Shown here one piece after another: positions 16,920-27,600 of a DNA stretch of 64,000 nucleotides (positions within the stretch are counted from its first letter, which is position 1; each line of letters starts with the position of its first letter). Both the position numbers and the translations under genes were made by a program. Location: positions 1 through 64,000 of IMG/VR virus record IMGVR_UViG_3300020463_000018, one strand, 5' to 3'. The notes below the pieces were generated by a model, which was given only the letters and a program-made list of their open reading frames with translations, did no database searches and had not been told where the DNA came from. The stretch is from a virus.

Positions 16920-17276
16920 ATGGCAAGATTTGTAGGTTTTAGTACTAAAAATAAGTTGGCAATTAATCACACTCTAACAGGAAAAGAGTTAGTTGTTGAA
17001 GATTTAATGAACAACATAATGACACGTAAAGGTGAAAGAGTCATGATGCCTACGTATGGTTCGATTATACATGAATTAGTCTTTGAGCCGTTGACCTCTG
17101 ATATAAAACAAATTATAGAAGATGATTTGACAGAAATAGTCAATGATGATCCTAGAGTTATATTGAAACAAATTAACTTGTCAGAGACAGACCACACAGT
17201 AACGGCGTCTATATTGGTAGATTTACTACCAGAAAAAGAACCAGTGACTTTAACTATAGACCTACAGAGAGAATAA
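16920..17276 (+). CDS. 25: Baseplate wedge protein gp25
   Basis: 118 residues, close to T4 gp25 (132). The core TRKGERVMMPTYGS followed by LVFEPL is the hallmark of the gp25/lysozyme-like baseplate wedge family, conserved in all contractile tail systems. It nucleates sheath assembly at the baseplate. The start at 16920 is preceded by GAGAGAA; a longer frame from 16884 would begin inside the promoter and is rejected. gp6 follows after one base. Confidence 0.92.
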   Translation: MARFVGFSTKNKLAINHTLTGKELVVEDLMNNIMTRKGERVMMPTYGSIIHELVFEPLTSDIKQIIEDDLTEIVNDDPRVILKQINLSETDHTVTASILVDLLPEKEPVTLTIDLQRE

Positions 17277-17277
17277 A

Positions 17278-20200
17278 ATGAGTTACCAAGAAAGAATAGA
17301 CAATTTATTTGCTAGTGAAACGTGGAGTTCAGTTTATACTGCTTTCACAAACGTTAGCTTAAAAGCATATGACTTTGACACTATACGTGAAAGTCTACTT
17401 GCTTATGTACAAAAAACATATCCAGAAAAATTTAATGATTTTATCGCAAGTTCTGAATTCATAGCAATCTTAGACCTTGTTGCATACCTAGGTCATTCTC
17501 TAGCATTTAGAAATGACATGAACACACGTGAAAACTTTATGGATACTGCGGAACGCCGTATCAGTATTTTACGTATGGCACAAACATTAGGTTATATCAA
17601 AACAAGACCTATCAATGCACGTGGTATGATGAAAATCACAAGTATCTCAACTACAGAAGATGTCGCAGACAACGAAGGTAATTCTCTCGCCGGTACAGTT
17701 GTTAACTGGAACGACACTAACGATGTTGATTGGTACGAAAAGTTTGTTACAATTCTAAACGCATCTTTTAACAAGAATACAAAAATTCAAGATCCAAGTG
17801 CATCATTAACTGTAGGTAATATTGAAAACTATCTTTATGAAGTAAACGAAAATCAAACTTCAAAATCTTTAGCATATGCATTCTCTACAAATCTAGCAGG
17901 TGCTAACAGAAGACTTGAGGCAGTTCGTACAGTTATTGAAAATAAAAAAATTATTGAAGGCGAACCTATTCAAGCTAAGAACTTTACAATCTTAAACAGA
18001 AATGATAACTTAGGTCCTGCATCAGACAGAACAGGTTTCTTTGTTACTGCAAAATCAGGTCAATTAAAAAGTCAGTTATTTTCATATCTAACAAAAATTT
18101 CAAATAGAACAGAATTAATTGACGATGTAAATATTTCTAACTCAGATGTTTGGATTCAAAAATTTGATACACAAGCAGGCACGTATCTTTCATCAGTAAC
18201 AAAAGTTGATAACGATACACGTGAGACTGCGATTTACAATTCACTACGAACAGGTAGTGGTGACATGGCTAGTGTTCACACTAATACAGATAACTCTATT
18301 GAAATTAGATATCCTGATGGTATATTCGGCAATGCGGCATTTGGTGATTATCGTGTTTGGTATAGAACATGTGATAACGAAAATTATACAGTAAACTCAG
18401 GCGATATTGAAAATGCAAATATTTCAATTCCTTATATTGGTGCAGACGAAAGAGCATACAGATTAGTTTTAACTTTAGCAAGTACACGTGACTTTGCTGA
18501 AAACTTTACGGCAGAAACATTTACAAGTGTTAGACGTATTGCACAAAAGGCTTACTATTCTCAAGATAGAATGGTGAACGCACAAGATTATAACATATAT
18601 CCTTTAACTTTAGGAAACAATGTAATTCAAAAAATAAAATCAGTCAATACATCTTTTGCTGGTAATTCACGTTACTTTGAAATGGATGATGTTACAGGAC
18701 ATCATTCTGATTTAAGTATCACAGGAACAGATGGTTCAATATACATAGAAGACGAAGGTGGAAGTCAACCAGATTATACTGGTGTTGGCAATATTCCTCC
18801 TGTGTTTCCTAACTGGACTGACTCAATTCAAATAGCATTAAGTTTTAACAGAGACCATGGCAATGCATCAGACTTTGTTAGAAATGAAGTTGTAAAAGCA
18901 ATATCACACCCTGCATTACTAACTCAATATTTTTATCAATATAAAGATGATGCAAGTGTTAATATTGCAGTTGCTCCAGCCGATGGTGCTTATACAAAAA
19001 GCCCTTTAAATAACTTACAAATAGAAACTACAAATCCTTTAGATGTAGAGACTGGCGACTATATAAGAATAAAAGGTCAATCAGACACAATATATCATGC
19101 TAGAGTAATTAGAGTTGGATCAGGTGATCCTAGTGAACTTATCTTAGATAAAGTTATCACTGAAACAGGAACGATTGAATTAATTACCAGGGACATGAGA
19201 AAGAAATTCACAGATGCAGAAATACTTGCAATTAAAACTGCTAAAATAGATGATGCAAATGTTGAATCATTTACACTTTTCTATGACTTAGTTTCTGGTA
19301 CAACTACGAAATGGGAATGGAAAATATGGGATGGTACAACTGATATCACAGGAAAGATACAAGTATTTTTAAAATATGATCCAGGTTTAAGAACAAGCGA
19401 AGCACAATATACTGCACACGTAAAAGGTAAAAGAATAGTATTTGAAAGTCTTGACCAAGTTAAATTTTATTATGGCAATGCAGAATTGATTGTTGATAAT
19501 GAAACTAACTTAGCAGAAAGAGACCAACTATTAATTAACTATTATAACCCAAGTGATGCAACACCGTCTTCATCAAGCACAATTGGTTCAGATGACATAA
19601 CAATCGGTTATGCTCCAGTTAATACATATGCAGATGACGGAACAGGTGGTGCAACATTCAAAGCAAAATTTAAATATACAGGTGCAGAAGATACACTTGA
19701 ATTTGTAGAGAACAATCCTGCACAAATAGGTAGTCCTACATATAAACATTTCTTAGTTTCACCTGATGGTATAACTTATGAATTAGCGGCTAGTACAATA
19801 ACTGCTCCAGCTTCTCCAGACAATATTATAGGTGCTACACCTGAATATGAATTAGAATTCGCAGTACCAGATATTTCACAATTCGTTGCAACAACAACTG
19901 AGGTGTCACTCAATAATACAGTGGCAGATTCTACAGAAATAAATATTTCTCCAGACCAGATGCCAGTTGTAACAGAAACAGGTGCGGCAAATGTTGCATC
20001 AGCGGAAGCATCTTACAGTACAGTATCATTTGAAAACTTATCTAATACATATGGGTTCAAAGGTAAAGCATCAGCATCATACTTTAGTTCTGCTCCTACA
20101 ACAGGAAACTTTATGTGGGTTGATGGAAGTGATTTACCAACAGGCGAAACATACACAACTGCAACACCAGGAATGACAGGTGTACAAACAGATTTTATAT

Positions 20201-21690
20201 CACTATTTGATTCAAATTTAAATCAATGGAAATTTACATATCCAATTCAAAGTTGGGGTGTTATCGAAAGTGCAGATAACGTACAAAACGATGTTAGATT
20301 TAAACAAGTAGCTTTTTCAGAAATATCATTTAGTTCAAATGAAACAGTTACACAATCAACTTTGATATTAAGAGATTCAAATGGAGTTATCTTAGATAAA
20401 GACCATGCAGAACTTACAAGTACCGCAGGTACAGGTGGTATTACTAACTATGTTATATATTTCTGGACAATAGATCCAGGTGAAGGAAGTCAGATTGATG
20501 TACTATCAGGTGACGGAAGTTCTACAACATCGTTAGGTACATTCACAGTTAAAGTCGTAGCAAACGTAAACTTGATTAGTTCAGTAACAAGTGTAACAAC
20601 ATCTTATGAAACTAAAAGTGCATACGTACACGATGACTTTATGACAAGATTTGGATACATAGATCCATCGAAAGTTAAACTATTACCATTCGATGTCAAT
20701 GATAATCCTTACGGTATTTTAGATATATTCAGACCAACTGGCAATACATCTAAAATCGTTATAGAAGAATATCAAGATAGTGTCACATACTATGAACGTA
20801 TTTCAACACGTGCAACTGCAGGTGCAAACATAGGCGGTGCAAACTACATGCCGTCTGATACTAAACCTCAGTATACATTGTGGTTTAATACTGATAGCGA
20901 TGCTAATGGTCAAAAATGGTATCTATATACTGATGGTATATGGCGTGCATTGACGGCCGCTGAATTCAGTCAACCGGATCCTAGTGATCCTACATGTATA
21001 TACTTTGGTCCTACAAAATACAAAGTAGTAGAAGGAAGAAGTTTTGTTGAAGATGAGTTCATGAGTTTTAGATGGGATCATTATACAGACTTAGATAAGA
21101 GAATAGATCCTAGCACAAGTAACATTGTTGATGTTTATGTTCTTACAAGTGATTACGTAAGACAAGTTAACAAATGGATTGCTAGTAAGTTTGTTAACCC
21201 TACTCCTACTGCTCCAAACAATTTTGAATTAAAATCATTAATGGGTTCTATAGAACCAAAGGCGGCAATCGCAGACCATATTAGTTATATTCCAGTTAAG
21301 TTTAAATATCTATTTGGTGCATTTGCAAAACCTGAAAATCAAGCATGTTTCAAAGTTGTCAAAAAAGCAGGTACATCTTATACAGAAAGCGAAATCAAAA
21401 CCGCAGTATCGGCAAAAGTTAATGAATATTTTGATTTAAATAATTGGGACTTTGGTGATACATTTTATTTCTCAGAGTTAGCATCATACTTACATCAACA
21501 ACTTGGTGAGTATATTGCTAGTGTTGTTATAACACCTAAATTCTCAACGAGTGGTTTTACAGACTTGCTAAGTATTACTAGTGAACCAAATGAAATTTTC
21601 TTAAGTGTTACAACATCATCAGATGTGAAAATTATTTCGGCAATATCACAAACAGAATTACAAGGCGAGGAAGTAACAAACTATGTCTAA
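17278..21690 (+). CDS. 6: Baseplate wedge protein gp6, enlarged
   Basis: 1470 residues against 660 in T4. The N-terminal 130 residues (FNDFIASSEFIAILDLVAYL; AFRNDMNTRENFMDTAERR; LGYIKTRPINARG) are the typical gp6/J-like start. The C-terminal part (LFGAFAKPENQACFKVVKKA; YFDLNNWDFGDTFYFSELASY) is also gp6-like. The extra roughly 600 residues in the middle (about 500-1130) are beta-rich and Ser/Thr-rich and may be surface-exposed insertions. gp6 forms the inner baseplate ring. Its end overlaps the next gene by 8 nt. Confidence 0.88.
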   Translation: MSYQERIDNLFASETWSSVYTAFTNVSLKAYDFDTIRESLLAYVQKTYPEKFNDFIASSEFIAILDLVAYLGHSLAFRNDMNTRENFMDTAERRISILRMAQTLGYIKTRPINARGMMKITSISTTEDVADNEGNSLAGTVVNWNDTNDVDWYEKFVTILNASFNKNTKIQDPSASLTVGNIENYLYEVNENQTSKSLAYAFSTNLAGANRRLEAVRTVIENKKIIEGEPIQAKNFTILNRNDNLGPASDRTGFFVTAKSGQLKSQLFSYLTKISNRTELIDDVNISNSDVWIQKFDTQAGTYLSSVTKVDNDTRETAIYNSLRTGSGDMASVHTNTDNSIEIRYPDGIFGNAAFGDYRVWYRTCDNENYTVNSGDIENANISIPYIGADERAYRLVLTLASTRDFAENFTAETFTSVRRIAQKAYYSQDRMVNAQDYNIYPLTLGNNVIQKIKSVNTSFAGNSRYFEMDDVTGHHSDLSITGTDGSIYIEDEGGSQPDYTGVGNIPPVFPNWTDSIQIALSFNRDHGNASDFVRNEVVKAISHPALLTQYFYQYKDDASVNIAVAPADGAYTKSPLNNLQIETTNPLDVETGDYIRIKGQSDTIYHARVIRVGSGDPSELILDKVITETGTIELITRDMRKKFTDAEILAIKTAKIDDANVESFTLFYDLVSGTTTKWEWKIWDGTTDITGKIQVFLKYDPGLRTSEAQYTAHVKGKRIVFESLDQVKFYYGNAELIVDNETNLAERDQLLINYYNPSDATPSSSSTIGSDDITIGYAPVNTYADDGTGGATFKAKFKYTGAEDTLEFVENNPAQIGSPTYKHFLVSPDGITYELAASTITAPASPDNIIGATPEYELEFAVPDISQFVATTTEVSLNNTVADSTEINISPDQMPVVTETGAANVASAEASYSTVSFENLSNTYGFKGKASASYFSSAPTTGNFMWVDGSDLPTGETYTTATPGMTGVQTDFISLFDSNLNQWKFTYPIQSWGVIESADNVQNDVRFKQVAFSEISFSSNETVTQSTLILRDSNGVILDKDHAELTSTAGTGGITNYVIYFWTIDPGEGSQIDVLSGDGSSTTSLGTFTVKVVANVNLISSVTSVTTSYETKSAYVHDDFMTRFGYIDPSKVKLLPFDVNDNPYGILDIFRPTGNTSKIVIEEYQDSVTYYERISTRATAGANIGGANYMPSDTKPQYTLWFNTDSDANGQKWYLYTDGIWRALTAAEFSQPDPSDPTCIYFGPTKYKVVEGRSFVEDEFMSFRWDHYTDLDKRIDPSTSNIVDVYVLTSDYVRQVNKWIASKFVNPTPTAPNNFELKSLMGSIEPKAAIADHISYIPVKFKYLFGAFAKPENQACFKVVKKAGTSYTESEIKTAVSAKVNEYFDLNNWDFGDTFYFSELASYLHQQLGEYIASVVITPKFSTSGFTDLLSITSEPNEIFLSVTTSSDVKIISAISQTELQGEEVTNYV

Positions 21691-24600
21691 GATTTATGAT
21701 TTTTTACCAGGACATTTAAAAAGTAGTGAATTAGAAACTATCTTTGAAACTACACTTGAACGTGTCTTCTCTAAAGGAGACATGGAGAAAGTAAGAGCAT
21801 ATGTCGGTAGAAAAGAAAAAGGAATAAATTCAGAAAAAGATATATATCTAAACTTCCCACCTCACGCATTTACACGTGAAAATTACGGTCTAGAACCAAC
21901 ATATTCAAGTGACGACCAAAAAGTTTTTTATGAAGATTTACTTAATTCACTTTTTAATAAAGGTGCATTAACAAATGACCACAGAAGATTATTCGAAACA
22001 GACAAGAAAACTATAAACTTACCTATTGACTTAGATAAGTTTGTAAACTGGTCTATGTATTATTGGGTAAGTCCTGGGTTTGTTACTGATAACTCTTTAG
22101 TTCAAAATGCTAACAAACATTATATTACTGTTGGCAGAGGTGGCACAGATTGGTGGAGTACTAAAAACTCTTGGTATCACTACGATGACATTAGAGATAA
22201 AATTACAGATGACAACTTCAAACTTATTGCACAAGCAAAAAGACCTATTATAGAATTTGATAAAAGACTTGAACTATCAGATGCTAGTCAGGCTTTAGCC
22301 GCAAATGCTGATTGGACATATCCTTTATTTAAAATTTATATTAATGAAAATCCAGACGAGGCTTACTTAAAAGATGCAAAAATATTTTGCTATACATTAG
22401 GTGATTCAACATTATACGAATCAGATATAGAACTTGGTTTTACTCCTTTAGTGAAATCAGGAGACTATGTAAGTGAATATTGTTTTGAAACAGATATACC
22501 TGATAATGCAAAAATGAAACTTGTCGTTCCAAACGTAAGTATTGAGTTTAGAGAAATTTATATTAAAACAGAATTCGATTACCGAAACTTTAGACAAGAG
22601 TTCGGTAGAGATGCAACGAATGTATTAACACTATCACAGACACCTAAGAATGAAAATGCCATTGATGTTTATATTGACGGGATAAAACAAATAAACAATT
22701 ACTCTGTCAACGGTAGTGTTATTACGTTTAATGTTAGCAGTAACCCAGAAGGGTTCGTATACGTTGACTACTGCACAAACGGACCTGTCGTAAGTGACGG
22801 AGATAAAGGCTTTCAAAGAATACATCACTCATTAGAGTATAACCCAGAAAATAAAACTTACAATCAAGTACAAATACCTTACTCAACTTGGTATGAACAT
22901 TTTGTAAGAATTATAGAAACAACACCTGGGCTATCTGGTGAACCTAATGGTGTTAACAATTACAGACAAAGAGGTGACAACACTGATAAGTTTAGACACA
23001 ACAATCAAGGAAGTGTTTTAGTAACTAACAGTATTGATGTATCAGATGGATATTTCTCTTTATCAAGAAATGATTACGATCCTATAGATGCATTTGAGTT
23101 TTTATCTACTGCATATCAAGGTTATAAAAATAAATTTGTTACTACAGTAATAGAAATTTTACAAACTTCAGGTTCACAATCAAAAACAGATTTACAAATA
23201 TTAGAAGAAGCAATCGACACTATTGGATTATCAAAAAGACAAAGCATTAGTATATTTGATAATCTATTTAAAATAAATTACGGTGAAATATTTTCGCACT
23301 ATCAAGAAGAACAGTTAACAATAAATGCTGGCGAGGCCGAACCTTTCTTTCCTAGTAACATAAGTTCTGTAGTTAATGACAATGAATTAACTGTTATACA
23401 AAATGGCAAAGTGTTAAAACTTGATATAGATTACACTATTGGTACTGGAGGTAATAGTATTAAATGGACAGTATTACCAGATGTAAATGATGTCGTTATA
23501 CTTAGAAAATATGATAGTGTTAAAGAAGCATATATTCCACCTAGTTCTACTTTCTTAAATATAAACCCTGCGTTTATACCAGGAATAGTTGTAGACAGAA
23601 TGTATACGACTAACCCACCTTCAGCAACAACTGATTTCATTCAAGGCCATGATGGTTCTATAACTCCTATGTTTGGAGATAGAACAGATGACATTTTAAT
23701 TATGTTTGAAACTCTTATTTGGAATAGTTTACCTAATGCAATAACTGATACAAACGTTGACAGATATAACTATGGTCCGTATCAACAAGCTAATACAGAG
23801 TGGGAACTGTACGAAAAGAATTACACGATGTATCCTTTCTTTAAGAAATGGATGATTAGAAATAACATCGACAACTTACAAAATACTGCATATGATCCTA
23901 ATGATTGGACAACGTGGAACTATAGAACAATAAATGCAGATTCTCCAGGACATTGGAGAGGCATATATGAGTATGCATACAATACTGATAGACCTCTTGA
24001 AGAACCTTGGAAGACAGTAGGCTTTTCACAAGAGCCAAATGATTTTAAAAACAAACACGGTTTTCATTTTAATACTATTACATTTTGGAATAACTTATTT
24101 GCTTATTATAATATAACAGGCATACCAGTTCCAGTAGATGCTAACGGTGATTTAAAAGAACCTAATGTGTTGTTCTTTAATAACAGTATTACAACTGCCG
24201 AAATAGCATTAATGAAAGAAGATTTTGAATTTGGAGATGGCTCTCCTGCTGAAATGGCATGGAGACGTTCAAGTGAATATCCATTTATCGAATTTATATT
24301 AATGATGTTAACAAAACCATTTAAAGTTTTCTTTGAATATAACGAACAAGTAGCACAAGGTATTACAATTTATAATTCAAGAGAAGGCTTTAATACTCAA
24401 GATATACTTGCAGAAAAGAATTTATATGAATTTAAACTAGGTTCTAAACTAGGTGGCTTTGTTAATAACTTTAGATTATTAGCAGAAAATACTTCTCTTA
24501 ACAATAGCAGATTTACAGATATACCAAAAGACAACTTTGATTTAGTTATTCATTCTGGTGAGCCAAATAGAAGTGAATTTTTTAGTGCGATACTAGTTGA

Positions 24601-27600
24601 AAAAGTTTCGTTAGATAGTTCTTATCCTACATATTCTTTAGGTGAAACACCTAACTATGTCGCAGGCGATATTGTTCTAAACACAAGTGATGAGAAATTC
24701 TATAGAAGAAAGGCAACTGGACAAAGTACAGCCGAGGCTAGTGGCAACATTACTTTTGATTATAGTTCATGGGTAATGATATCTCAACCTAAAACAAGAA
24801 AGTATGGTTACAGAATTCAAGGTTATGATGATTTTAATCCTACGTTCTTTGCAATGGAATGGGATAAGTCTAGTGGCGAGAAAGCATTTAGCACAAAAGG
24901 TGATAGAGAAAATCTTAATGAATGGCAACAGGGTTCTTTCTATCGTCAAAATGCATATATGAAATATCAAGGTCAGCCTTATATTTGTTTAAGAGAACAC
25001 ACTTCATCAACACTACTTGATGAGAATATAGAAGATTGGAAACAGTTAGTAGAATGGCCTAGAACAAATATTGTTACTACACATGGCTATAACAAATTTT
25101 CAAATGACCAAATTAAATCTTATAACTATGGTCAAATTTTAGAAAGTTTAGATGACGTTACACATTTAATGTTAGGTTATCAAAAGTATCTAGAGTTTAT
25201 TGGTTGGGGATTTACAGACGTAGATGAAGTAGGTCAAACAATAGATTTCGAACAACTGCTATATAAATTTTTAGAGTGGGAATCAGAAGACCACGGACCA
25301 AGTGAGTTTATAACTTTATCTCCAATGTTATTAACAGGTAGCTTTACTGCACCATATGGAGTTGCATCAGTTCGTAAAGAAACACATAAAAACTTTTATC
25401 GTGTTGTAGATGCATCAGGTAGACTTATATCAAGCAAAGAAATTAACTTTACTACAGATGGTAAAACAATAAATTTCAGAAGTAGTGTACCTATATTTGG
25501 AATAAAAATAGATGTTCAAGATGTAGAACATGCTTTTGTTGTTGACCAAGTTGATAGTTTTGGAGATGTGATTTACGATCCTTTCTTACACAATAGAAAT
25601 TTAAGAATGCAAATTGATTGTAACAGAAGTGCAAATTGGGATGGAACATTAACTATAGACGGTTTCTTACCGTTCGGTGATGAATTACTTCCTAACTTTG
25701 AAACTTTAACAAGTGACAGTAAATTTTACAGAGATACATTAGTAGACCAAAACTTAGAAATCACAAACAGATTAAAAGAAAGTCAAATAGGTTATAGTAA
25801 AAGAGATTACTTAAGAAATCACGGTATCGAAAGAGAATCACAATTAGAATTCTACAAAGGGTTCTTATCTCATAAAGGTACTAACTCCGCAGTTAACAGA
25901 ATTGTTAACAACAACGGAAACTTTAAAGATATTAAACATCATAACATATGGGCATTTAAACGTGCAGAGTATGGTAAACTCAACACAGGATTTAAAGCAA
26001 TACAATCTGTAAACACAGTTGACATGATAAGTGATCCTCATGTTGTACAGTTCGATGGCATTGTTAACTCTCTTGTTTACAGAAAAACTCCAAAAGCATT
26101 CCCTATCAAAACAACAGGTTATGTTGATGGCAGAGATGTCACATATACAGTTAACACAGAAAATTCTTTACAAAATTTAAGCGGAATACTAACTGAAGGC
26201 GAAACTGCATGGGTTCAATTTGATCCTGTGAGAGAATGGGACGTTAGAAGATTAAGTGAAATCGCAGAGATAGGATATATCGGAGAAACGGCTGATAATC
26301 AACTATATGTAGGGTTAACTAATTCAATAGACACTATAGATAGTGTATACTTAAAAATTAAAAATACAGACATAGAACCAGAGATTGCAGATTACTATTA
26401 TCTAGTTGATAACGGTACTAGAGAAGTTGACGGTACAACTATTTTTGAATATCTAGTATTTGAACTTAACTACGAACCACTTATTGTTGAAATAGATAGT
26501 TCTACTACAGATAGTTTATTTGTTCCAACAGGAAGTGAATCTAGAATTGAAGCAATCGGTACAGTAAGTTTCCCTGCATTTGCATCAGGCGATGCGTTAG
26601 TTATTGATGGTGAACAGTTTACATATACACCAGGTACAGGTGGAGGATCTACAGGAATAGTATTAGGTGGATCAACTGCTACAGTAGACCCTGTAGTTGA
26701 TGAGGGTGAACAAGCAAGAATCGTTGTTTATGATACTAACGGTTCTCCAGTTAACTCAAATACACTAATAACATTTGATGGTACTTCTGCTAGAGGAAGT
26801 AACGGAGTTACTGCAAACGATGGTGATAAATTTACAATCAACGGTGATGAAATTACAGTAGCATTTGCATCAACACAAAGTATTGAAGCAATATCACAAA
26901 TAACTACAAGTGATAATCTTACAACAGGTGGTACTTTAGTATTTGATAGTACAGGAGAAGTACAAGAAACTGTAACTGCACAAAATATACAATTTGTAGG
27001 TAACATTGCAGATCCTACATTGAGTGCCACAAAATCTTTATCAGTAAATGGTACACTAATTACATTTAATGTTGGTGCATCACCAATGACAACAACAGAA
27101 ATTATTAATACTATTAATTCTTCTAGTGCATCAATTACTGCATCACAAGATGCATCAAACTTTTTAGTAATTGACTCATCAGATAGTCAAGTAACATTAT
27201 CTGGTTCAATACTAGTAGACCTAGGTTTATTAGCAAGTGGATCATCACTTTCTGAAAGTAAACTAAATTTATTAGCGATAGATATAAATGCAATATCATA
27301 TTTGACTGCATTTATAAATGCTAACAATCAATTAGAAATAGAAACTGCAAATGATGATTTACAAATTAGTGGTACATTGCGTTCACCTATGGGATTCCTA
27401 GGAACTTATGATGCTACTGATGACCCAACTGCAATATCTATTGTTAATCAGATTAATGCAAATAATATTTCTGGTATATCAGCAACTAGAGTAGGTAGTA
27501 ATATTAAAATTACGTCAAGTACAAATCAATTAGATATTGAAGAAGTAACTACAGGAGCAATGAGTAGATTAGGATTTGCAACTAATCCAGTTGAAGTTGA